Assembly: GCF_001632365.1 (NCBI RefSeq)
Contig: NW_024468514.1
Coordinates: 156,348-220,347 of the forward strand
Direction: 5' to 3'
Length of the DNA stretch: 64,000 nucleotides
Origin: Laetiporus sulphureus 93-53
Taxonomy: Eukaryota; Basidiomycota; Agaricomycetes; Polyporales; Laetiporaceae
How positions within the stretch are numbered: the stretch's first letter is position 1; each line of letters opens with the position of its first letter. Below the pieces are notes generated by a model. That model saw nothing but the letters and a program-made list of their open reading frames with translations. It made no database searches and was not told where the DNA came from. Positions 13,008 through 25,144 of this stretch are shown in pieces. Made by a program: the position numbers and the translations under genes.

Positions 13008-15966
13008 TAAATGAAACGCACATGCTTCCAGCCCTCAGGCTGGCTTACACCATATTCATGATGTGGCGCGCGTAGGGGATTGGTTTTGCCAGTGCTGGTG
13101 TGCAGCTCCTGTCAAGTCATTACTGAGGAGCACTCTCACGACAAGCACATGCACCATCCTGTATGTAGAATGCAATTGCATGGAGTGAGTGGACAAGAAG
13201 TGATGCAAGCGCGGCTGAATGCAAAGGTCCCGGGCCGGGCGGGAAAGAGCTCAACTGATGGATGACTTTTGCACAATAGCAACCCGCATCTTCGCGACGG
13301 ACTTAACAGCTGGGATCAGAAACCGCTCATGTGATGAAAAGGAAATATTGCATGCGGTAGTAAGTTTGAATGGGCGCTAGCAATAAAAAGTTGTCGGTCG
13401 ACTGCAGTCGACTGGGCCAAAGGCTTTGAGAAAGGCAACTCGGGCGCTTGCAAGCACACAGAATTTTAATCTTGCATGCCACGGACGTTCAGCCTGCAAG
13501 TCTCCTTCGAGTGTGATATCTCGAGAGAAGAAAAAGCAAAACGATATCCAGTCTGAACTAACATGAAAATTTGTTTCTTCCTACTGATAGGACAGCTCGC
13601 CCATTCGAAGCAGCCCTGACAGCGCACCGTGCTAGGTCCTAAAGCTGTCGTGATACGCAGCCCAATTTCGTTGAAGGTTGTCTCTGTTATCCACATCGAT
13701 CGAGCTCACTCAAAATTGTTGATTATCTACCAGAAGAGTGGAGCATTCAAACGTAAGGTGTTTGCTTTGTTCGATTCAGTTCGATGATCATGCTCCTGGA
13801 TCTCTTGACTGACATGAGCCTTTTCCATGCAGCCGATGGATTATCGACAAGTGAAATGTCACGTTCAGTGATCAGTCATACGCGCTTTCCTGATAGCGAA
13901 AGAACTCGCTTCCACTGGCGGCATATGCTTCCTTAAAGAAGATTCAGCTGCTAAGCGCCGAGGCAAGGAGGTCGCTTGACGGTCAAAAGAGGTCAGAAGA
14001 TGCATCCCTCCGCGTTTTTTCATCTCTGATGGAGGCTAATTGCCGGGAATACTTGCTGACAATTCCGTATGATGCAGCCCTTCCTAAGCCTGTAACTCCG
14101 ACGACAGTGATAGGCGGGATTCTGTCCTTCGAGCAAGCCGATCAGCGGTACTGCTGCTAGCCCCTCCTTCTCCGACAAATACCGCCCAGCATCACATGTA
14201 ATGCAAATGATCATGCTGTTTTGCAGAAGTTGATGCAGTCACGATGACGAAGCGCGATACAGGAAGTCGAGCCTCAGCATTGCATCACATGCGTCGCCAG
14301 TACCGACAGTTTGTCTCGCCATGGCAAGAGAAATGACCTGAATTAGACATGGGGTTCCTATCGCAGAGGCCCCCCCGCTGCGGCGTGCTCTTTCCACATC
14401 TGTTGCAGCGTCATACTGCGAGTCGATGCCAACGATGATTTAGGCTCAAAACAACAAGCGGCGAGAGCGTCCTGTGACAAGACACGGTAAACGGCATTGT
14501 AGCTTTACCGTACTGATCTTTCTCTGCAGACTTGATCTCCGACCTCCATGCAGCCGCTGTTCACCCGCTGTTGTCCAGAAGGCTCTATCAGTGGATCACG
14601 AATTGTCTGACAGGCCTATCCATGTGAGTTCCACTACCCAACTTCGATAAAGATGCTGCCAGAGCTATCTATAGAACCTGACGAACGAAAGAAACCAAGC
14701 ATCCCTGCATGTCTCTAGGCTCTAGAGCATCGGATGACCCATCGCAGCTCCGGAATATGCTTGTGGTGAGCTTTGACATGGTACGGCTGTTCCTACTGAT
14801 CTTCGGGGCGATTTCCCGCAAAGTACTGTCCGGGTTGCTGACAAGCTCCTTGAGATGTGCCCGAGTGGCCGACACGTATTTCTGACGTACCTCTATCCGG
14901 GTTCTTGCATTGCGAGAAGGCCGAATCGTCGAGTGCCTCTGGCTTGGCTGACACTGTCTCATTCATGGACTTAGCCAGGCGGTGCCTGCGCGGATGTACG
15001 GCTATCCCTCGTTACCGCATTCTATGGAAGCTTGACCATGGACGCCTCCTGGCCTCCTGGCCTCCAAATGGCGATGAAATGAAGGTATTCAGCGGATATG
15101 CGTCTGCTTTCGACTATGCGGTAAAAGTAGCGTTTCATTTGTAGATAGGTAGTTCTGGAATGCGTCTCTTCCGGTTCGCAGTCGCTTCGAGTCATGGTGT
15201 GGGTTGCTGCCGCCATCCTCTCGTCCCGACGAATTCAATCCCCCCAAATGCATGCGAGGCGTCAAGCGAGAATAGAGTGTTCTGGGCCGACTCGCTGTAC
15301 TCATGCATAGTTCTACGTATAGGAACCCATAAATTGTAATTGCGGCTAGATATGTCCGCTCTTTCCTCCGAACAATAGCCATCTTGCTGTAACGACGCTA
15401 TTCAGACATTCAAGGTGACCGCATTCGATAGTCCATTGGTTGGTGTTCTTGCTCTCTTCCTATCTGAGCAACGTTCACTGTAATTCTATTGATTGTAATG
15501 ATCGTAGAGTGCAAATGGCCCGTGGAATCCAGATAGGTCGTGCCATTCAGATGTCTTGTCAATGCACTCTTTCCATGGAAACCCTCCCCCTCTTTAGTGC
15601 CGCGAACAGACAAGAACGAACGCTACGCAGGAACGTACTCATGGAAAAGGGGCAGTTTGGATGAATATTACAGGCGCCACTACCTTAGGCGAGCCTCCTA
15701 CGCGAGGCCTACATCCCGTACAAGCATCCCTTATATAGACATATTGCCCTCGCGTTCCTCAGCGCAGAATATTCAGAGGGGAACTATAAAGAGCACCCCC
15801 ATTTTAGCAGTCGGCGACCGCAGGTTACGCTTGATCGCGAGCGTTATCGTCCCACAGCGTGCATACCCGCTTCCAGACCTTGAGCACGCCAGTGCCGATG
15901 CTGTGTGAACCGTCGAGAACGAGTCAACAGAAATAACAGCGGGCGCAGTGTTCAGGGACAAAAGAC

Positions 15967-18120
15967 CTACTTTGCGCCGGCGACGTTCCGCAGAGGCATC
16001 CATGTCGCTTGCCCTGCTACCGACCGACCGTTTTCTTGGGTCTTATTGGCCTTTACTGTTCGGAAAGCCTTCTGTGTTCCATCTGCTCTGCCCTTGGCCC
16101 TAGCAGTGGTGCCGAACGACGGGGCTAGAGGGGTCAGGAACGGAGGTTCATCTCCGCCACCCTCCAAGACGACCCATTGCACCCGATATGTCTTCTTGAT
16201 GTGGGAGAAGACGTGTATGACATCTCCTGCGGGTTCAGTTTTCACGATCCGTAGAGTGCGTGAGCTCGAGCATTCTGTACCGGCGCTTTCCCCGAGAGTG
16301 CAATCCTCCGAAGTTCCTGCGTGGGACCCATCCTGCCCATCTTGGGGAGGACAGGCGAGCAAATCGGACAAGACGGCATTTGCGATCTGGATTTGCGCAG
16401 GGTACGATATGGTCACAGGGACGTTCGGCGCAGTGGGAAATTCATGCAATCCCGACAGGAGACCTGGACACGGCATGTCAGGGAAGACCGGTCAACAGAG
16501 ACGGGCACATCTATCAGAGGACAGATAGTCGTTTCGAGATTGGGAAGACGGGAGAAGAGAAGAGATGCCAATTCATGATTACTCACCGCCTTCTGGACGC
16601 CGAACGAGCAGGAACCATCGGTCACCATCAGCGCAGCGGCGCCATTCGATAACGTTCACTATGTCGAGCTCTTCTCTGGCCTTTTTCTTCTCTATCTTCA
16701 TTGGAAAATCGGTCACCAGACCGACTGCCGGCAGTGTTTCACAGAGCACGCAGAGTTCTTCGATATCTACCAGTTCTCCAGCGTCCTTCAATGTAGCGCC
16801 TTCTGACTCCTAAGAGGGATGGCATTAGTGAGGCAACATCTGGGCCGGGCACACGTGATAGCCGCACCTACCTGACCCTCGGAGTTATGTTGATATTTGA
16901 ATGCAAGACACCATGGCTGCACAGGGCATGAACTGCAGCTAGGGTCGCGAGCTTTGCATACGGTGGAGCCTAACTCTATGAGAGCTTGGTTCAGATCCCC
17001 AGGACATGTGGAATCTTCTACCATGACAGTTGCTCCTCTCCATAAAACGTCGAGCGTTTGTTTGTTCTTTGGGGGAGCATGTAATGCGAGTAAACGACTG
17101 AGAAGCCTATGCACGTTCCCATCTAACTGGATGGGGCGAGTGGAATTATTGGGACGCCGGTCGAAGTTGTGGCCTCAGCATCGATCAGCCATGAGTAAAA
17201 GACAGACTTACGACAGGCACGCATTGATTGTAAGCAATTGAACAGATGGCACCCGCACTATATCTACCTATACCAGGGACCTTCGCTTCCATGTTCTTCG
17301 CGTTATCAGGCAGTCTTCCTCCGAACTCTTCAACGGCCTTTCGGGCGCCAGTGAGAAGGCGAGCGGCGCGTGAGTAGTACCCCAAACCTTTCCAGACGCT
17401 GTTCACGGTCTCTATATCGGACGCTGCCTGCCGTTCAAATGATGTGAGAAGCACAGAATATAAATCGCGCCAGTACGAAGGGAAACGCACAAGGTCCCTG
17501 ATTGTGGGGAATCTGCAAGGGGCCGAGTAGAATCAGCATGGGGACTCACAAATTTGCGATTACGGGAAATTAATTATATGGAGGGACCCACTTTGCCATC
17601 CATCTATTGTAGTAGGGTATTACGGTCGCAACCTGTGTTTGTTGCAGCATGACTTCTGATACCCATACCTATTTATGACGAAAGCAATGACTATTTTGAG
17701 TAACCTTCGGCGAGGACGCAAACGCTAGGAAATCGGGACCTCGTACGCCCTCTGAGCTCGCTGCTCATCATTGAATGCTGGATCAAAGGGCTTTCTCCAG
17801 GGCATACCACGGGTCTCGTGGACGCCTGAGTACCAATCGAGGAGTGCCTCCCGTATCGGCTCTGAATCCGCTATTGTGTGGACAGAAAGTGGATGAGGAC
17901 GCGTCTCCGCTAGCCTGCTCGCACTGTCGCCATCATCCGAGGTGCCTCGAACGTCTGATGCATCTTGAGTGCGCTTCTTGCTTGCAATGCGTTTCGAGAC
18001 TGTCCCGGTCCGTGCCCTCTTCGGATTCGCCTTCGATTTACGGCTGGAAGCTGCTGGATCATACGCATCGCTGGAATCGCTATAGTCATCGTCGGACTGT
18101 GCTACGCGTCTCTTTGGCAT
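15967..18120 (-). CDS. MutY/MUTYH-type adenine DNA glycosylase
   Basis: This enzyme removes adenine mispaired with 8-oxoguanine in nuclear and mitochondrial DNA. The start codon (18118-18120) opens a basic, Ser/Lys-rich N terminus likely carrying the localisation signal. The HhH-GPD core is spread over small exons: [16 protein letters not shown] (17668-17592 exon), FPTIRDL (22-nt exon 17512-17491), [15 protein letters not shown], the helix-hairpin-helix and catalytic-Asp region [13 protein letters not shown] ... [13 protein letters not shown], and the [4Fe-4S] ligands in the exact MutY spacing C-X6-C-X2-C-X5-C ([17 protein letters not shown]). The C-terminal NUDIX-like MutT domain starts near 16790 ([13 protein letters not shown]) and includes [13 protein letters not shown] and [14 protein letters not shown], the His-containing loop used for 8-oxoG recognition. 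The stop is at 15967-15969; a further 3' exon is not excluded. Confidence 0.92.
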
Positions 18121-18519
18121 TTCTGAACGTATTCTACCAGCAAAATGCGTGAAGACGGGATTGAAGGTGAGTGTCAAGGTTGCATATGCACGCAGGCCCA
18201 AGGAATGCAACGCGTCGGAGGCACGACTATTGCTATTGGCGGGACTATTCAACCGCCCCCAAATCAATGCTATACACCACTGTTGCGGCCAAGAAACGTC
18301 TGCATCACTTTTGAACCTCTGGCTCGCTCTGAAACGGGTTTGAACAGCAAATACTAGCATAAATCTCCATCAGAGACGTGATGAACCGCAGGGCGATGCA
18401 CCATAAGTGGGCACAAATCCGGCAATGGTTCCCACGCTCTCGACGCGCCACGTCGTCCTCTCTCAAGTCCAGCTTCAAGTCGCCCTCTGTTCTCTTTTCA
18501 ACCAACGCTCAACCCCGCC

Positions 18520-19790
18520 ATGTCTGCCCGCATTTCACTTGCTCGCCCGGCACCATCCTCTGGAGGATATAGTCCTGAGCCTCCCAACTTCACCGGCCAG
18601 CGGTCCACGTCTGGCTACAGAGCAGCCAACCCCGATGACCCGCGCGAAAAGCTGCGTGCGTTCGCGCGTACGGTCGAGGACAATATCGAGATCTACACGC
18701 AGCCATTGAAGCCGCATTTGCCTGCAATTGGACGATTCCTGATTGTAGTGACATTCCTGGAGGACTCTTTGCGAATCATCACACAATGGAGCGACCAGGT
18801 TTGGTATCTCGAACGGTGCGTTCATGTTCATACCTCATCTATATCCATCCTGAACGGCTTTTCTGCCTATGCAGGCATCGCCACTTCTTTTGGGGCCTTT
18901 CACAGTTGTTCCTCGCCATAAATGTTATTGTATGTCGTTCGTTCGGATGAACGATGCATCCTGGTTCACTTACGTCATTCAGACTATGCTTGTCGGCTCA
19001 AGTGCTGTTATCCTGAAGAGGTACTCAGAATATGCTGTCGGCGGGCTCCTGGGTGTGGTCATCATGCAGGCATTCGGATACGGTCTCATTTTCGACCTCA
19101 ACTTCTTTCTGCGCAACTTGAGCGTGATCGGTGGTCTCCTCATGGTCTTCACTGACTCGATGTACACCCGCAAGAAGATCTTCGCTGGCCTGCCTTCACT
19201 CAGTGAGAATGACCGCAAGAAGTAGTGCGTGCATTCAGGTTTCTCGGTTATTCGTTGTTGACGACAGTGATATTGCTAGCTTCTTGCTGGCAGGTCGGGT
19301 CTTGCTCATCTTCCTATTCATCGGCTTTATTCTCCGCGGACAATGGAGCATTGGGCGCGCTTTTGTGTCAGTCGTTGGGCTTGCTGCGTGCGTCATGGTA
19401 GCAGTAGGCTTTAAGGCAAAGTGGTCTGCCGCCTTCCTCGTCATCATGCTCTCGATCTTCAACGTCTTCATCAACGCCTGGTGGAGTGTTAGCTCCAGAC
19501 ACCCACAACGAGACTTCCTGAAGTGAGGGTTCTCTTGTCAGCTGCGATTGCAACGAAGCTGATACAGTTGCCGCAGATACGATTTCTTCCAGACGCTCTG
19601 TTCGTACATTTACTCGAACTGCCTAGTGGTAGTAGCTCACGTGACGACGTTATCTCAGCGATTGTCGGGGGACTCATACTCCTCGTTAACATGGGCCCTG
19701 GTACGTCCATCTGTGGAGTCTGTGATCATGCAAGCCTCACGCTCATCAACAGGTGGCCTCTCTGTCGACGAGAAAAAGAAGACTTATTAG
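18520..19790 (+). CDS. SURF4/Erv29 family ER cargo receptor
   Basis: Erv29/SURF4 proteins pack soluble secretory cargo into COPII vesicles and cycle between ER and Golgi. The ATG at 18520 gives a soluble Ser/Pro-rich N terminus. The conserved LRAFARTVEDNIEIYT and LPAIGRFLIVVTFLEDS follow, then several hydrophobic helices: SFVRMNDASWF onward, GVVIMQAFGYGLI, NLSVIGGLLMVF, VLLIFLFIGFILRG, SVVGLAACVMVAVGF, FLVIMLSIFNVFINAWW and AIVGGLILLVNMGPG. The protein ends DEKKKTY, a dilysine-type ER retrieval signal expected of this family. Five or so introns interrupt it; one joins FLK to YDFFQ with donor gtgagg near 19524. Stop 19788-19790. Confidence 0.93.
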
Positions 19791-21398
19791 GTACTTGTCG
19801 GTGCCCGTCGACGCTCACGTTCTCCAATGAGGAGGTTGTAGAGGGAGGAAGGGAGATACTGTCGGAATTGCAAAACGAGTGCTAGCCTCGTTGTGTATTG
19901 GTGCCCTGCAGGTTGCCGAACCCAGTCATGGCGTTTACGTTGCGGCCTTTTCTTCTTACGCGTATGTGTTATTTATTGCGGTGGACATAGGGACGCCGCT
20001 GGGTGAACACAGCCGACGGACTCCAGGAAGAACAGATATGACCGAGCCGCCGGTGCGCTGTCCTGAATCTGTTGCTATGCGCGATTACCGTAATCCCTGT
20101 ACAATCGCCGACGATCGCTGTGGTTGCGAGTGATGGCGAAAGAATGTATGCTGAAGAGCGAACGGCAAAGTATAAAGTACGCTGCGCAATACGTTCGGGA
20201 TCTCGTCAACCTCCGAGTCTCCGGCATTTGACTGACCTCGCCTATCGAGATGTGATCTCCCTGCAATGCACAAGAAATTGCGGAATATCCGGACGAGCAG
20301 AAACTACCCGGAGGCGGCCTGAGTGGCTTCAAAGACCGCATGCGACTCGCTTGTTGCAGGGTCCAACTGAATTGCCCTCGGAATAGGGAGTTCCGGAGAT
20401 TTCGCGTCGATACTGATGACTGAGTAGCATTCAAGCAATCTCGATCTCCATTCAACGCGTAAGCGGATGTAACTTTTCGTGGTAATGAACAAGATCTGCT
20501 AGAGATACCGACCTCTCAGTGAGTAATATGCCGACACTGTTAGAATCAAGTATCACAACTAGAAGCACTCGGCCGTCCATGCTCCCAAGTCTGCTCTTAT
20601 GTCTCTTACACTTTCTGAAATAGTCGTTCATTTCGCTGGCCGGCATCGCAGACAAGTTTAATGGGCGAAATGGAAGCGTCTGTCATTAGGAAAGCGGGAT
20701 AAAGGGACATCATTCTAGGACGCAAAGCGGTCTTCACGACTAGACAGCTGCATTGCACGCGGGAGGGATCGCGATAAAGGTTAAGTATGTGAGAGTCGGG
20801 GATCAGAATATGAGGCCGAGGGACGGCCCCGCTCATCAGAGGTCTGCGGATATCTCGGGTACGGGGGAACGTCAATCAAAGATGCGCTCGTGCCCTTGCG
20901 CGCACGTTGCATCCGGGATCGTCTAACCTGTACAAGATACTGACAGGCGATCATGAATTAATCATACGGAACAACCTATGAATGGATAGCTCACGCACCT
21001 TGTCTCGCTTTTGCATCTAGCGCATCGTTCAGCAGTTCTGGCAACAGTTTCGCAAGGACAGCGAGGTTACCTCAGCACTCGTGATGCAGCGGCGGATTGC
21101 TCAGAGCTGAGCGTGCAAGAAGTCGGCATTCAAGAGAAGGTGATCGTTGTCCGTTCCATACCCGCGGAACATGAAGGAGAAAGGGACGCAGAGCAGACGC
21201 GGATTGGCATTTCAGAAATAGGAAAAAGGCGCTACATTCACGTCAATGGCAGGCCACCAATTGAAAATCAGTGGTCCATCAGCAAAACGTCCAGACGCCG
21301 ATCTAGACAGATGAGGTAGGCAATACCCACGCCACATGGCAACAGCAGGTGTGCGCAGATAATTCCGCCACAGTGCCAGAAAATGAAAACCTTGCCAG
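19791..21398. other. 1.6 kb without a recognised gene
   Basis: Open frames are at most about 126 codons and on both strands. One small - strand frame (20452-20655, 67 codons, MSAMPASEMNDYFRK...) looks protein-like in composition but matches nothing I know. The left part is presumably the 3' UTR of the SURF4 gene. Confidence 0.35.
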
Positions 21399-21510
21399 TG
21401 TCACAGTTTTTTTCACTACAACGTACCTTTGGCATCACGCCAAGGTACAAACCTTAGACATGACACAAGGCAAAGGTGTCACAGGAAGCCACTTACGATC
21501 CACTAGGATG
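21399..21510 (+). repeat. Direct repeat copy 1 (putative 5' LTR start)
   Basis: Begins tgtcacag and is about 90% identical by eye to 24461-24575 over ~110 bp, then diverges abruptly. Similarity to 33880-33990 resumes near 21590-21700 (ctgccacaagggggctagg, then an aaggggctgaaagggccc motif). Confidence 0.65.
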
Positions 21511-23599
21511 TCATGGCGCATCATAGATCCTGCCAAAAGACAAGGAAATGGCTGCAAGGTGCTACCCGCGCTCAGTGACCTGCACAAAAACCAAAATAAG
21601 GACCTGCCACAAGGGGGCTAGGTCAAAAAGGCATGCAGTGACATGCAGCCTACAAAAAGGGGCTGAAAGGGCCCATAGCCTTATGTCACACAAAGAGGGG
21701 GTGAAGGCTTCTTAGGCCGCATGTGTCACAGCACCGCTGGACAAGAGATCAAAAAGACTAAAAAGGAATGGTCACGTGGAACGTGCCGCCCTGATCCCCC
21801 CTGATCCTTATAATCCCCCCTGAACCCTGATGTGGCACAAGAGCCCAAGACTTACATGTTGGCGATGCAAGCGATGGGAAGGGTGAGAGATATATGAAAG
21901 AGCTGGCTGCTTGCAGGGTGACCTGAGGACCCAATGTGGGCCAGGCACATTTTCAGCCAAAGTACCCAATGCATGACTGGCTTTGATTGGACCTAGACAA
22001 CATCCATAAAAACTGTCAATTTATTGCCAGAGTACCCAACACAGGACTGGTATTTTCAGCCCAGAGGCATTCCAGTGTGAGGCGCACCTTTTTCCACACC
22101 ACTTTCACCATTATTCCACATCGACATCTACTTTGCTATCAGCCGCTCCCTGCCTTTAATAAGGTAACAGTGCATGCATGCTTCCTTTGCACCTCCATTA
22201 GGGTGAACAGCCATTGAAGCCATGTCACTCCCTGAAGAAGACCTGAGGGGGGTCGCACATTTATTAGTAGATTAACAATGCTACACTAGACTAGCAACCT
22301 ATATGGCAATATGGAATATTACATAAATGAAAGGCGCACTAATACATAAAATAGCAGAGCATTATTATAAGTATCTGGACAGCGCAAAATCATTCACATT
22401 ACAACTACCATTACATGCAAGCTCTAAAAAGGCAATTTCTCACATCCTATAAAAGGCAACTTGCATATTATAACAGGCATTTTCCATTACTGGGAAAACA
22501 TAAAACCTTGTGCATGGCATTCCTATCTAGAATATGAGACCCCAGCACTTCTACGGATTCTTTGGTCAACCACCATATATATATTACACACACGAAGCAC
22601 TTCCTGGGATCACAAGTCTAGAACAAATACTACAAAGTAATGCTTTGTTGACAGCATCCAAGCGCACGATAGTTTATACAACTATTAACTGTGGGCAGAA
22701 TTAAGACCCAACAAAGCATCTACAAGGACACCCAGAAAAGGACTTCAACTAAAAAAGGCAAATAGCACCACACCAGACGGGAGAACTCACAGCCATTGAT
22801 CAGTCTCAGAATCACATCAAGATAGTGCATACAATGTGATTTCTGTCAAATGGACTTTGTTTACCACATCATTTCAATTCGGTATAACGAAAATTTCACT
22901 CCCACCCACCCACCCTTTTGTGCCACACCAAAAATCTTGTTTCTTGTCTGCATTCATGTTCCATGCTTCGCTCTCAGGACGAGGCCAGCGGAGGGTGAGA
23001 TAATAGGAGATACAACCCTTAAGGATACAATCTGCACAAGCAAAGTGTAGCGCACAGCGAGGAACTGCTCTCTGGTGATACGCAAGGTCTTCTCTAGCAG
23101 TGGGGCAGAGCATTACCACTATCCCCATCCTTGAAGGACTAGGCAAAGCCAGGTCCAATTACAAAAGCACAGCATAACACTTTTTCGCCAAAGTAATGTC
23201 ACTATAGAGCAAATAAAGAGACTATTGCTACCAGCAAGGGACTGGAAAACCCATTGCATTAAGGCACCATTTTCAACACGCAGAATGGAGAGCCTGACAC
23301 TTACTATACGCTACAGGACCACTAAAGGACACAGCGATACCTTTTTTGGCAACAAGATTACCATACATAACCTCACGACTATGTGGAGAAAACTTGCAAT
23401 GAAGTGTCAGACTCTTAGACCAAGGAGCAGCTGGTAACAGACCATACACTACAAGGCACATTGAAGACACCTTCCACGCCACTACAAGTGTACATGGTAC
23501 TAAGACCTATGCACAAAGTCAATAAACTGCAAACACTACAACACGATGTACAACACGTAATCAGCATTACAACATCACCTACCCTCATAATTGGGCTTA

Positions 23600-24390
23600 C
23601 GAGACAAGAAATGGCAGCTTTGAGCGCCCACACAGACTGACAAATTATGATTATATGATAAAAACATATACTGGTCGAGTTTCGAACTTGGTACTTCACC
23701 ACCTCCATGGCGCAGTGGAAGCATCCATGGGGACATGACAAGAACGTGTGAATTCGATAATGACTGACGACAGTGTTCGACACCTGGAGAAGCCCAAATT
23801 AGGATAATCTGGTATCTGGAGAATGATACTGATGGGTCGACGCTGCAGCCAAAAACAGCATCTTTCTACAATTATCATGCATTTTCAATGACCTGAGTAT
23901 GTCATTAAACTATTTTACCCGGCAGCTTTGAGCACCACTAGACCTAAACAATGTCACTAAACTGTTTTGCATACAAGCTCATTTCTATAAAGGGAAAAGT
24001 TATAAGGCGACAACGAGTCGAACCACAAGTCAACCACCTATAAAGAAAATGAAAGCATAAATGTACACGGACCTGAGAATGTCCACGAAACTCACTCAAC
24101 ATTTGCTGACCACCTATAAGATCGACATCATAAAGGAACAGGCACAGCCATTAGTACAGATCATCACCATGGATCACGGATCACGATCGATCTGGAAAGT
24201 CAATCGAGATGCTCATTACAAATCACGGCAGAACCAACACAATGGTACCATCCTATAACAACATTCTCGACTACAGAATGTTACCCAAGTACCCAAGCAT
24301 GTACTACAAACTGCATTAATTGGCATCTTTGAGCGCTCAAGGACCTAAACATGTCCACTAAACTGTTACACACGTTATTACACCACCCAC
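23600..24390. repeat. Degenerate dispersed repeat units inside the non-coding element
   Basis: A motif of the form ggcagctttgagcgc recurs near 23611, 23920 and 24324. Each is associated with a motif like gacctaaacaatgtcacta, seen near 23890, 23940, 24070 and 24345. Spacing is irregular. The units are too diverged to be a recent tandem array. Confidence 0.5.
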
Positions 24391-24460
24391 ACACTTGTCA
24401 ACCTACAAACACCTAACAAAATCTGATGGTTTACTCAGAGCGTAAACCTGAGGGGGGTGA

Positions 24461-24575
24461 TGTCATGGTTTTCTCACTACAACGTACCTTTGGCATCACA
24501 CCAAGGTACAAACCTTAGACATGACACAAGGCAAAGGCATCACAGGAAGCCACTTACAATCTACCAGGAACATGT
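24461..24575 (+). repeat. Direct repeat copy 2 (putative 3' LTR start)
   Basis: Starts right after a polypurine tract (24448-24457). Matches 21399-21510 through aggaagccacttac and then diverges. The downstream part of this LTR appears interrupted by the inverted copy at 24818-25144. Confidence 0.6.
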
Positions 24576-24817
24576 CCAGTCACGTGACCTAGATAAGCGC
24601 CCACACAAGTGCCCCTAGCACATGACTCCTAACTAGCACTCAACTACGATCACCAAAGCCCGCAAGGCTCAGCTATCCCATGTGACACTGAGGCACCTTA
24701 CTAAGTAGTAGACATCCCATTGACCACTCAATAGTGGTTCCACTTCAGTCACCGACAAGGTGGCACCATGTTATACAATTATCTCATTGGATAACCTCAC
24801 GGCCAATAATAGGTAGT

Positions 24818-25144
24818 TGTCATGGTGAGACCAGAACTATTACTGGTTCTGGCATTATGTTCACATGTAGGTACCAGAGGTCTCACAGTAGCACAAGTGC
24901 CAGGGGCTCTGCCATACATGTATATAAGCATCTATGAGGAACTAGGTATCCCCAGTTTCATTCACCTATTTCATGAGGCCTACAATGGCCATTTACCTCT
25001 CATTGATCTAATAAGGCTAAGGGCCCTTTGAGCCCCTTTCACCTCATGTCATCATCCACCGAAGGCGATGAGTCATAGGACACAGACAGCACCTTGCAGC
25101 CAGCTTCTTGCCTTTCTAGGCAGGAGTCACAATGCGCTGTGACA
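24818..25144 (-). repeat. Solo LTR-like insertion, reverse orientation
   Basis: The segment runs from tgtcatgg to ctgtgaca. Read on the - strand it shares an aaggggctcaaagggccc type motif and gcttatatacatgta with the + strand insertion at 33802-34757, so both belong to one LTR family. Flanking 5-mers do not match, so the ends may be off by a few bases or the copy is old. Confidence 0.55.

Larger units (their letters stand above)
11589..15966. other. 4.4 kb without a recognised gene
   Basis: The first few hundred bases are likely the 3' UTR of the WOPR gene. Beyond that, all open frames are under about 125 codons, lie on both strands and lack known motifs. The region holds two small repeats, listed separately. 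Short genes or long non-coding RNAs cannot be excluded from sequence alone. Confidence 0.4.
21399..25144. mobile_element. Non-coding LTR-derived repeat cluster (LARD/TRIM-like remnant)
   Basis: A ~110-bp block beginning tgtca and containing acgtacctttggcatcac is present in direct orientation at 21399-21510 and 24461-24575. Immediately before the second copy is a purine-rich tract, cctgaggggggtga, which looks like a polypurine tract abutting a 3' LTR. A TATA-like motif with an LTR promoter appearance lies near 25230 (cttttataaatcc). No reading frame with gag or pol motifs exists between the copies. This is the pattern of a non-autonomous LTR element whose LTRs have themselves been disrupted. 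It shares a sub-repeat (aaggggctcaaagggccc type) with 33802-34757. Exact element borders are uncertain. Confidence 0.5.

Noticed and set aside
14669..15144. Overlapping frames at 14669-14962 (-) and 14857-15144 (+)
   Set aside because: Neither has a recognisable domain or plausible splice partners; not enough to call a gene.
23690..23760. tRNA-like A-box (tggcgcagtgg) near 23706
   Set aside because: No matching B-box at the right distance and no cloverleaf could be drawn; on the other strand a gttcgaaac motif lacks an A-box. Probably chance or a very old tRNA-derived fragment.
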